NCBI GenBank assembly: GCA_026874595.1
Contig: CM049319.1
Coordinates: 4,494,601-4,558,600 of the forward strand
Origin: Sipunculus nudus
Lineage: Eukaryota; Annelida; Sipuncula; Golfingiida; Sipunculidae
Length of the DNA stretch: 64,000 nucleotides
Direction of reading: 5' to 3'
Below are positions 48,073 through 59,520 of this stretch, piece by piece (positions within the stretch are counted from its first letter, which is position 1; every line of letters begins with the position of its first letter). The notes beneath the pieces are model-generated. The model had not been told where the DNA came from, made no database searches, and saw only the letters and a list, made by a program, of their open reading frames with translations. The position numbers were made by a program, and so were the translations under genes.

Positions 48073-49764
48073 TCGTGAATCTGTCTTAGCACTGTAAAGG
48101 AAACGGCACTGGCACTGAAATCTGTTCGAAGAATTTTGTACCTTTAGGAATGAAGCTTTAACAGGTGACCTTTAATAAGTTTTATTCCTTTTAATATGTA
48201 AAATTTTTCCTTATGCAAATAAGTATGCTCTCTCCAAAAATTTGAACTGTACTCTTTCTTTATGTTTTATTATGATACATCATATGGTTACAAAATAGAC
48301 TACTGATTTATTTGCCAGAGAAAGTAAAAGGTATGCATCATTTTCTCAAAGGTTTATACCACTTATCAAATAGAAATGCTATGTTTAATTAAATGTCTAC
48401 CTAAAAATTCTTCCATCACACTGACTTCATACCTTTTACAATTCAGTTCTATACATACATATACAAGGTCGATTAAACCAGCAGCCATAGAGGACCTGAT
48501 AAGGATGTGACCTGTTTGAATCTGGCATAATAAAATCTGTTTTCTATTCTGGAATGTTTATAACACCATTTTAAAGAGAAACGAGTGATTTCACTAGAGC
48601 TCGGCTGTTCTTGCATCTGACTGATTCCCCCATATTCAAAGGTTAACATTCTTATGTGAATACAGGTCTGAACTCTCCAGCCACGGATGACATAAACAGG
48701 ACAGTTCCAAAGTCAAGGGTGTTAAGCGTGGCTGTAAAATAAATGAGGTCAAGTTCTATTCCACTGTTGTTTAAACAATGCACGTAATCAATACACAGAT
48801 GACTGGGCAGCATCACAGATATATACATCAAAACTAGTTAGGATGGACCTGGGCCAGAAAAAAGACGGCTCAGCTCCAGACGGATGACACACTAACATCA
48901 AGCTGATCACGATATACTCCTCTGTAATTGAAACTACTGAAGGATAAATTCATCACACATCATGCTGTGAATATTCATTGTGGTAATCATAAACTGTTTG
49001 CTACTGTAGTGGTTTTCCGTCAAGAAAGACCAAGACTTTCATGTCTCTTCCCTTTAAAAAAATAAATACCTAAATCTACTTTTTACAAAGTGATTTTAAA
49101 GTCAAAGCAACAAAAGAGTGGAGACATCCATCATTATATAAACACAGACAAAAATTAAACTTAAAGCAGTTCTATTAATTTGTCTACAAATGGAAGATAT
49201 GCAAAGCTTTTCTTTCACAATTTCCAAGAATTATTTTCTAAATGTGGGTAATAGAGACAATTAACAGTTGTGAAGACATTAAATGTAACTCCAAATATAG
49301 TTTTAGAATAAATTTTATGTCCGTTTCTTTCTGAAAAAGATATCTCACATAACTTACAATTATAGCAGACTGATGAGATGTAGAGATACTGATCTTTGCC
49401 TACTCTGAGTTAATGAACTCTAGGATTTCACAGGTTTAAAAGTACACAGTGTGGCATACACTTGTGTTGCATCACTACATAGTACTTAAAATAGCTTTAA
49501 CTAAACCACTGTCTTGGCAACTTAAAATATTTAATATGAACAGCAAAGTTCTGAGGGAGTCCATTTCTAACTAATGATAAACTTTCATCCAGAATATTAC
49601 ACTATCTTCAAGAATCCAAAGCTTGCTCAGAGGCTTAACATTTCACATATTTATTAAAATCTGCTAGTAACTTTCAGGTATACCTTGTCTTCAAATGAGA
49701 CTGACATGCAAACAGACATAAATTTATCATGTTCTTTACTCCCCTTGAAGGAAGCATCTCTTAA
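48073..49764. other. Unique AT-rich stretch
   Basis: No recognised gene or repeat. Confidence 0.5.
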
Positions 49765-52393
49765 ACAAGGGACCTATGGGTCACGGCGCTCAGCTGTTAT
49801 ATATGATAAAAAAATATGATTTAGAAATGAGGCACCTGCTGGTTTGGTGTGGTATTAAGTATAAGCTGTATTACAAGTTGTTGTTGTTGTTTAGCTTATG
49901 TATGATTTTGATAGTACCTTTGGAGACAGAGAAGAGAATTGATTTCATTTATTTTATTAACAAATGGAGTACTACTGTCACACAGATTTAGACTTGGCCA
50001 TATAACTTATAAGCAGAACATATAATATAAGAGTTTAACTATTTATTAAAAAAAAATTACAAATATTGTCCCAGATATAATTTTTATTAAAAATAATAAG
50101 AGAATCGTATGATTTTTAAAATGAAATATAACTGAAATGATTATTAAAATAATATTAAAGAATATATTTATGAATGCATTCATGAATACATTTAGAAAGT
50201 ATTTGCACTGGTATTCATATACTTTCATTTTTACCTGAATTCCCATTCTTTATGCAAGAAATTTTATAATGCAGTACATATTCATATTCGTATTTAAATA
50301 CAATTGCAAAGTATTCCCACCATGTCTATTATTTATTCAGTTTTCACCAAACAATGGTGTTGAGTATCCAGAATGTACAAAATTCACACATTTAAATAAT
50401 GATGATAAGTACCTGGTTTTCTGGCTTTTATTTATATTAAAAAAAATAAATGTAATATATTCATTTTGGACTAATTTCACACAATGTACACACTAGACAC
50501 AGTAGGAATCTAGATTAATATTATCAACTGCATCTTTGTCCATCATTAATTTCCTTCATATGATACCTAATGATTAGTAATGAATAATATGATTTACTTT
50601 TTTATTATTAAAATTGAACTGAAAAAATGCCATAGGTGACTGCATGGTGTTATTTGGAATATGTGACATTCTATCCATCAATACAAGATTCTTATATCAT
50701 CAGTAACTGCAAGTTAATTCCCTATTATTATAAACTAACAAATTCCTTTTCTATTTTTCTTTAATTTGTTATTAAAAACCAATAAAAATTGATTAATTTA
50801 TTGTTTATTGTTATGTTGTTGGTTAAAACTACTAGATGAGTTGGGTTGGACACCTGGATCAACTGTGGCTGGCCATAAGCTGCCTGGCTGCCCCAGTATA
50901 TGTCTCGCCTCAAGTGTGCATAATTTGCTGAAAGTTCAACAAGGTCAACATACAGGTGACTCAAGAGTGGCTGGAGAGAGCCAAGGTCTGACATGGTCTC
51001 ATAAAAACATTAATAAAAGCTGCAATTTTTGGCCAATTTCTTTCAGCTTTCTAAACTAAAAAGCTGAAATCCTTATGTGTGCATGATTTGAAAATTATAT
51101 AAACAGAGCTCACAAGAAACAAAAGTGAAATGGTCAAAATTGGGCAAAATTTAAGGTACTAATTTTATATTTATACTAATAACTTATAAAATTTTAAAAA
51201 TTCAAAACTAATTTTGGGTATTCAATTGAATCTTGATTACCGGTAAATAATGTTACATCCCTGACAAAAAATCTCTAGCTTCAGCAAGCCCCTTGTTAAG
51301 GGAGTAAATATATTTCTTGATTTTTTACAAAGTGCATTATGTTTGGGCCCATAACTTAAAAAAATTACGCAATACTGACATCATTTCTGGCATGTGCACA
51401 GAGAATGTATAGAAAATCATGTATATTATATATGATTAAAGTCAGATCAGTGGTTTTGATATTAGGCAGTATTGAAGTGTACCAATGGGTTTTTAATTGA
51501 AAAATGTTTTTCATTAATATCTCAAAGGTATTAAGTCCTAGTGACCAATTCTTGGCATGGTAGGGGATTTTGGAGACATCTCATTGTATGCCAAATTTTA
51601 GGAGCTGAGAGCTGAAGCAGGGGAGCTGAGCTCTTGCAAACTGCATAACACTAGCCTGATGTAAACAATATGTTACATGGTGCTTGAAAACTTGAATAAA
51701 ATCTACAGTTTTTGATCAACTGGTTTCAAATTTTTGGTGTTAACAAACAAAATGCGAACAAAAACATGCTGAGAAAAATTAAATCCGCAGTACTTACAGG
51801 AAAAAAAGTGCAATGGTCAAAGTTAGGCAAAATTTAAGGTACCAATTTTTTATTTTTGTTAATATTTTAAAAAAGTTAAAAGATTTTGATCTAATTTTTG
51901 GTATACAATTTAATTTTGATTAATTTAAGTTATATTACTTGAAAAAAAGTCCATAGCTTTAACATGTTTTGTGTTAAGTGATCAAATATCTTTCCTGATT
52001 TTTTACAAAATGCATTATGTTCTGGCCCATTACTTTTTAAATTATATAATACAGACATAATTTCAGGCATGTACATAGGAACTATATAGAGGAATATTTA
52101 TGGTAAATATGAGGAAAAACAGATGAGTGGTTTTGATATTAGGCAGCCCTGAAGTGTGAAAATAGGTTTTTAATAAAAAATTGAGGTTTTTCCTTAATTT
52201 CTCAAAGGAACAAAGTTGCAAAGACCCAGTTTTTGGCTTGGTAGGAGATCTTGGGGACATCTAACACTCTGCCGAATTTTGGATTCCTAGGTCTTACGGT
52301 TTCAAAATGTGCCGAATCTACGGACGGACGGACGGACGACGGACAATGGACCACGACTATAGCTCAGATGACTTATAGTTAGCTGAGCTAAAA
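49765..52393 (+). mobile_element. Family A element, long form, copy A2
   Basis: Left end ACAAGGGACCTATGGGTCA, then CGGCGCTCAGCTG. Right end hairpin at 52363-52387 (CTCAGATGACT, TAT, AGTTAGCTGAG) followed by CTAAAAA. It is colinear with A1 throughout at high similarity, without the 792-bp insertion, so it serves as the empty-site reference. The core is duplicated with a 678-bp step (51342 and 52020). A GGACGGACGGACGGACG run sits just before the hairpin. No coding sequence. Confidence 0.8.
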
Positions 52394-52918
52394 ATGCCTT
52401 TATTTTATCATTTTTAAAATGTTTAAAAGTTACTCAATTTTAAGTAACCAGTAACAGCAAACCAATTAATTTTTACAATATCCCAACACTTTTTTTGTTT
52501 CTCCTGTATCATGTCTCTTTCTAACTAAAAACTGAATTATAAATTTTGATTCAATTAGAAAACTGAAATATCATTTTTTTAACGTGACTACATCAGGTTC
52601 AAAATGTTAAACATATCACCAATCTAATATTCATTTTAATTAACTTTTTGTTGACTTTTATTGAAAGATGTTTTGCCAGGGTTGTTATCTTTATCAATCA
52701 GCTTCTCAAAAAATTCATGCCCGACTCAGAATGAAATGCAGCAACTCAAACTATCATATGTTCCTACGTCATCTATCTGAGAACAAGTCTTGTCATTGAG
52801 GTAACCCAATAGAAGATGAAAAACACTGCAATGTCCTCTCTTCACAGCTCAAAGGAATAACTAATTACCAGTATACTTACCTGTCCAAATATTATTATTT
52901 GGAGATGTAGAAAAAGAC
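52394..52918. other. Unique spacer
   Basis: AT-rich, nothing recognised. Confidence 0.5.
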
Positions 52919-52921
52919 TAA

Positions 52922-54418
52922 AGCCCCGTTCAAACTTTCACGAATATGACGCTGAATCGCCATGATGTTGAATTCGTGGCGATTCGTGGCCAATCGGCCT
53001 GTCGAGTGATAAAAATTCCATCACGACCACGATATTGTACAAAAGGAGTACGATGCCAGTACGATTGGCTACGACAGTGACACGAAGCCAGCACGATATG
53101 ACAGGACACTTTTAAGAATGTTCACGGCTCCGTGACGACATCTAAGATACTAGCTAGCTGGTACGATATTTCCACGATTGGCTTGTGGACAATACTCCTA
53201 CGATCATTCAATTTTGCTACGGATTGTTAGATAGCTATACATGTGATATATAGCTATTGTAATGTCACAAAGAAGCCAATATTAGTAAAAGGACACCATA
53301 ACAACACTTTACTCAACTTCTCCAGATATTTTAATTTGACAAAAGTTATCCAGTTTAAAACACTGATAATATATGTCTTATTTGATTTGAGTAATTAGAC
53401 ATTTACGACTTATTTATGTGGTGTCAAATAGGATGTTAACTTCTTTAAGTCCAAGTAGACGACCGTCTTAATCGGATGTAAAATATCTGTATTCGCAAAA
53501 TATTGGTTAAAATATCTTATTGATTCAGCTCTCAATGTGATATAAGATTCTGTTAATATCAATTTGTGTTAGGGTCAGTTTATTCTCCCATAGTAATATA
53601 GGAAATTCATAATTTATTATATTGACCATATGTTTAAGTATGACGAAACTGTATAATATATTCAGCTTCTTTAAACTGTTTTGGTTCAAATTTATTTTGT
53701 CAACCAATATCCACGATAAAAAATTTCTTTAAAACAAATTTACGAAACTACATGTTTTTTTCACTGCAAAAACTTCCTTGTTTGTTTACAAGAAGTAACA
53801 AATTACAAAGGAAACGTAATTTGATTCAGCTTCTTCAAATTATTTTAGTTCAAATTTAGTTGGAACCAATAACCACAATACAAATCTTCTTTAAAACAAA
53901 TTTACAAATCTACACAGTGTTCTTACTTCTAAACCTTATTCCTCATTGGTTTGTAAGAAGTTAAAAATCACCAAGAAAATAAAATTTTCCGTCACATTAT
54001 GATGTCAGTTCTTGATGATTGAAATTGGTGAAAGTAGGAAGGGGCTTTATGAACGTGACTCTCTCTTGAGAGGTTCTTGTGGTAGTCGTATTGTAGTCGT
54101 GTTGAAGTCGTGTCGATGTCATTGTCCTTCGTGAGCATTCGTGACATTGTTTTACATCACGAATTTACAAGAATTATGAAGACTCTCATACGACTTACCA
54201 AGAAACTGTTACGACTTAGCTACGACTTGTGACCACAAAGCTTAATTTTTGAACATTTCAAAAATAGCGCCACGAATTCTGAATGCTCAAGACCTCGCTA
54301 CGAACATCACAGAATGTTCAAGACATCAGCTACGACACTTCCACGACATCTCTACGAATTTTAATGATGTAAGTTCGTGGCGATTCGGCGTCAAATTCGT
54401 GAAAGTGGGAACGGGGCT
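52922..54418. mobile_element. PIF/Harbinger-like non-autonomous DNA transposon
   Basis: 1,497 bp with terminal inverted repeats of about 42 bp. The left begins AGCCCCGTTCAAACTTTCAC and the right, in reverse complement, AGCCCCGTTCCCACTTTCAC. Both continue with GAAT.TGACGC.GAATCGCCA, about five mismatches in all. A 3-bp TAA is duplicated at 52919-52921 and 54419-54421. The TAA (TWA) duplication is characteristic of PIF/Harbinger, but family assignment is inference because no transposase is present. Subterminal zones at both ends are rich in degenerate TACGAC/CACGA words; the middle (about 53200-54000) is AT-rich. Confidence 0.85.
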
Positions 54419-55920
54419 TAAGAATACATCACCAAACTATTTGAGCAAGTATTATTATTTATTGATAAAACAAAGTGTTTAAAGGCAAAATATACATATA
54501 AAATAAAAATAACAATAACATTACTAAAATGGTGACAGCCAATTCTCACAGCAAACCTCCATTTTGTAGTTAACCTCTTCCGTTTGTTATTAATCTCTAC
54601 CAGTGAAACAACAATCCATTATCCTCTCTTCCTCTTTTTCCAATATAAAAATTCTCTCCTCTGCAACCCAGCAAGCCACTGTGCTATTATATCAATCTGT
54701 CTTTTGTTTTTTTTTTATCCGATTCTCTCTCAATAAAACCTGATCGAACCATTATCATCAGTGTGTAAACAACTGTTATTAAGTGAACTTTTGTCAAAAC
54801 TGTCAATAATCAACAATTCTGCATGGGAATGGGCAAACATAAGCCTTCAGGCTTGCACTCAATCTGTTTCATGATCACTGTGTATTTTGTACTAATTGTT
54901 TTTCTTTCAAACTGCAAACAAAAAAAAAACTTTATCAATCCATTACCCTGCTTCAAGATGATTTACAGACAGACAGAAAGGCAGACAGAGAGCAGGACAG
55001 GTAGGGGGAAAATCTGTCCTTTATGTGTTGGAATTTGTAACTGTATAAATTAGGGAGCAGTATAGAATTCTGATATCCTGAATATAGTTCAATTACATGT
55101 CATGGAACCAATAAAATGTAGACGAGACAGAAGAAATGTAGCATTAATACAGTTAAAAAGATTACACCCCATTCATTCATGTTTTAACCTTTTTCAATTA
55201 ATGATTATTTACATGTTCTATTTTGAGAACATTAATTTACCTCAGAGCCGTTCCTTAACACAAGTAATACCCACGTAAATAGAGACATGAATGCCCTCTT
55301 AAATATACCTGTTAGTGATAAATATTGATATCTTACATCAACAGAACTAACAAAACGTACTTAATAATCTTGATGATTGTGGTCATAAGTGGAGGTCTGG
55401 CCACAGAGATTTTGTAATGCCAGGTGGAACCAATCCCATTTAAAAACCCACAAGTGATTTATACCAGGTGTCACTGAAGCAGTGACAGGTAGGTTATAAA
55501 TGACGTGGAAAAAGCACACCCACTAATGACTTGTTCTCAGCACCCTTTATCAGTGCAGCAAATGTGGCTAATTAGTTACATTTTGTTGCTAATATAAACT
55601 CAAAGAAAAAAACCACTGCTCCCTAGTGCACTTGTACTGCAGAGAAGAATGAACTGACCAGGTGTGAACAAAAAGAACCCCTCCCCCTGTTAATAGTTCC
55701 AACTAGCACCCCCATCCAAGTTATAACCCCTCTTATCATAATGATTATGAGGACAAAAACTCCAACTCCCTGTATGTTGTTGTGTTTTATATATTTTTAC
55801 ATAGGTGAAATATTTAATTATTTAGCCTAAACCCACTCAACACCGGAATTTGCTATAGGTTTTATCATTTTGGTTATACAATAGTAATCTTTATGAATAT
55901 ATAATAACTTTCGCTATATG
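54419..55920. other. Unique stretch
   Basis: No gene recognised. The small frame 54823-55053 has no familiar features. Confidence 0.45.
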
Positions 55921-55921
55921 G

Positions 55922-55977
<56 letters not shown>
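55921..55977. repeat. (GA)n microsatellite
   Basis: GAGA dinucleotides with one GAAA interruption near the left end, like the array at 6.54 kb. Confidence 0.97.
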
Positions 55978-55979
<2 letters not shown>

Positions 55980-56110
55980 AATGACATGAGATCATGATTA
56001 TTTATGGGAAATTGCTTGTAACACATTAATTATGTAAATTTACGTATGATTTGAGTACATTAACTTCAGATGTGTGCAGTAGAATTTTTGCAAAGAAAAT
56101 ACAGAAAGAA

Positions 56111-57999
56111 ACAAGGGACCCATGGGTAATGGCGCTCAGCTGTTATATATGATAAAAAATATGATTTGGGAATGAGGCACATGCTGGTTTTGTGTGGTAA
56201 TAAATATAAGCTGTATTATGAGTTGTTGGTGTTTAGCTTATGTATAGATTTGATAGTATCTTTGGAGACAGGGCAGAGGATGGATTTCAATTATTTTATT
56301 AACAAATGGAGTGCTATTGTCACACAGATTTTGACTTGGCCATATAACTTATAAGCAGCACATATAATAAAAGAGTTTAATTATTAATTACAATAAAAAT
56401 CATATGATTTTTTAAAATAAAATATAACTGAAATGATTATTAAAATAATATTATAGATTATATTCATGAATGCATTCATGAATACATTTTGAAAGTATCT
56501 GCACTGGTACATATACTTTCATTTTTACCTGAATTCCCATTCTTATGCAAGAATTTTTTTAATTCAGTACATATTCATATTTGTATTCAAATACATTTGC
56601 AAAGCATTTGCACCATGTCTAGTGTTTATTCAGCTTTAGCCAAACAATGATGTTAAGAATCCAGAATATGCAAAATTCAGAATTTTAAATAATGATCATA
56701 AGTACCTGGTTTTATGGCTTTTATTTATATAAAAAAATAACTGTAATAAATTCATTTTGGACTAATTTCACATCAATGTACACACTAGACACAGTAGGAA
56801 TCTAGATTAATATTATCAACTGCATCTTTGTCTATCATTAATTTCCTTCATATGATCCCTAATGATTAGTAATGAATAATATGATTTATTTTTTTATCAT
56901 TAAAATTGAACTGAAAAATACCATAGGTGACTGCATGGTGATATTTGGAATAACATTGACATTGACATTCTATCCATCCATGCAAGATTCTTACATTATC
57001 AGTAACTGCAAGTTAATTTCCTGTTACTCATCAACTAACTAATTCCTTTTCTATTAATTTTTCTTTAATTTTGTTATTAAAAACCAATAAAAATTTATTG
57101 ATTTATTATTGTTATGTTGTTTTTCAAAACAACTACTAGATATGTTGGGTTGGACACCTGGATCAACTGTGGCTGGCCATAAGCTGCCTGGCTGCCCCAG
57201 TGTCTGCTTCGCTCAAGCATGCATAATCTGATGAAAGGTCAACAAGGTCAACATACAGGTGACTGAAGAGGGGCTGGATTAAGCCTGGGTCTGACATGGT
57301 TTCATAAAAACATTAATAAAAGCTACAATATTTGGCCAATTTCTTTCAGCTTTCTAAACTACAAAGATGAAATCCTTATGTGTGCATGATATGAAAATTA
57401 TATCAACAGTGCTCTCAGGAAACAAACGTGCCATGGTCAAAGTTGGGCAAAATTTATGGTACTAATTTTATATTTATACTAATAACTTACAAAATTTGAA
57501 AAATTCAGAACTAATTTTTGGTATTCAATTGAATCTTGATTAAATAATGTTACATCCCTGACAAAAAATCTCTATCTTCAGCAATCCTCTTGTTAAGGGA
57601 GTAAATATATTTCTTGATTTTTTAAAAAGTGCATTATGTTTGGGCCCATAACTTTTTAAAATTATATAATACAGACCTAATTTCTGGCATGTACATAGGA
57701 ACTATATAGAGAATTATTTATGGTAAATATGAGGAAAAACAGATGAGTGGTTTTGATATTAGGCAGTCCTGAAGTGTGAAAATAGGTTTTTAATAAAAAA
57801 ATGAGGTTTTTCCTAAATTTCTCAAAGGAACAAAGTCACAAAGACCCAGTTTTTGGCTTGATAGGAGATCTTGGGGACATCTAACATTATGCCAAATTTT
57901 GGATTCCTAGGTCTTGCGGTTTCAAAATGTGCCACATCTACGGATGGACGGAATGGACCACGACTATAACTCAGATGACTTTATAGTCAGCTGAGCTAA
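56111..57999 (+). mobile_element. Family A element, long form with single core, copy A3
   Basis: Left end ACAAGGGACCCATGGGTAA, then TGGCGCTCAGCTG. Right end hairpin at about 57970-57995 (CTCAGATGACT, TTAT, AGTCAGCTGAG) followed by CTAAAA. Colinear with A1 and A2 until TTTGGGCCCATAAC at 57639, where it passes straight from the first core unit into the second. It therefore lacks one 675-bp period, as expected from recombination between the two units. Total about 1.89 kb. Non-coding. Confidence 0.8.
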
Positions 58000-58329
58000 A
58001 ACTGCTGTGATTACTGAAGTAGACATATTTGATACCAAGTGATGCATTATTTATGTATGTACAATATATTGACTCAACGGGAGCTATAATTGCAAGTTAC
58101 TTACTTGTCTGTTTTGTTACTACTGTAAAGTATCACTACTGCACATTAGCAGGTTTTAATTGTTAAATAAAACTGTGAGACTTAAAGTCCAGTACTACTT
58201 TTGTGTAATAATAATGGTATTAAATATATTCCATTATACATAGTGTGGGAGTAAAGAACCAATAAATCATAATATTTTTGGGTTGGGATTGGTCGGACGC
58301 TTTTGTTCTGTTGCGTATATACAGGTACC

Positions 58330-58690
58330 TTGAAAAGAAGCAGGTTTCGACATGTGCCCAACTGTACAACTTCCAGGGTACATCCGCTAGCTAAGAAATG
58401 ATCTGCTCAATCTATGCTATCTGCAATCAACCCGATGGTGTTCTAGTTTATTTAACATTCCATGGTGGGGAATAACATTGAAGATTTCAGAGAAATCCAA
58501 TTTTTGATATCCACACCTTGTGGGAATATTTTGGTGAAATCCAATATTCCGATGTCCACTGGTATGTATATGATCATGGACACTTGCTATGTCATTAATT
58601 GTCAATACTGGATGAGTTTTGCAGCTATGCTTTCTACTGAAGTGAAGCCATGCTGTAAAGGTTTTAGAACAGAAAATCTGACGAGATGAT
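58330..58690 (-). pseudogene. LINE reverse transcriptase relic
   Basis: The minus strand shows QHGFTSVESIAAKLIQY, matching the QHGF...S.ATQL segment before the RT palm of CR1/Jockey-like elements. LDFSEIFNVIPHHGMLNKLEH follows in part, comparable to the LDFSKAFD.VPH motif with the first catalytic Asp. A segment around this motif is duplicated in tandem with a 44-bp offset (58493 and 58537), which also shifts the frame (VDIGILDFTKIF in the other frame). Several stops and shifts are present. It is much older than the LINE at 20-23 kb. Confidence 0.55.
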
Positions 58691-58969
58691 CTCTACTATG
58701 TGAGCAAACAAGGGCACAGTAAAGCAGAGCATCCCCTGGCAACAGGGGTATAATTAAGACTGAATTTATTTAACTTTATGCCTGGTCAATATGAAAATCA
58801 GTAGGATATATTAAATCTATTACCTTTATATTTCATTAAGGAAGGAGAGTGGCACCGCTGAGTGGAGCATCCCTTTGCAAGCAGAGAAAGTTTGACTGAC
58901 TCTGCTCAACTCTGTTCAGTTTTAAATCAGTAGGGCATATGTAGTGTACATGACCTGTGAGTAATGGTG

Positions 58970-59520
58970 AGCAAATGATCCTAAATTCACCAGGATTGCT
59001 TCCATATTGGTAGGTGAAGTTTATGTAAATGCAGACAGAATAAGATCAATTAGTTCAGCTTAAAATGCATCCACAAGCCCTTGGAACAGGTTAGTACTAT
59101 GACCTTGATCTTTGATCATGTGACTTCAAAATTAATAGGTTCTTCTCTATTGGTAGATCAGCTTTAAGTGAATGGTGAAAGGTCTGGGATGAAAAAAGGG
59201 TTAAAATGCATCCAGATGGCTCCCAAAAAGGGCCCCTGTGACCTTGCCCTTGTCCTCAAATAGGGTTCCTCCCTTATCATTATGTGAGCCATATGTAAAT
59301 TAAGGTGGAAGGTTTTGGTTACAAAATTTGTGTTAAATGGATCCACAGAGCATCTTAAAGGGAGTCCTGGACCTTGTGATCTCAAAATCTATTAGGTTCT
59401 TCCCCTTTTATTATGTCAGCTATATGTGACAGATGGAAGGTATGGGATGAAAACTGTTGCCTGAAAATGTGTCCACAAGCCTTTTAAAAGGGGGTCAAGT
59501 GACCTTGACCTTAAAATCTG
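58970..59520 (+). repeat. Tandem array related to the A4 core (GACCTTGACC type)
   Basis: Units of about 130-140 bp with GACCTTG at about 59101, 59240, 59370 and 59501, each followed by AATAGGTTCTTC-like and ATGCATCCA-like words, as in the core of A4. Neither the family A leader nor the hairpin is seen nearby, so it may be a remnant. Confidence 0.6.

Noticed and set aside
54249-54482. 77-residue frame at the right end of the Harbinger-like element
   Set aside because: It lies mostly in the subterminal repeat and terminal inverted repeat and has no transposase feature.
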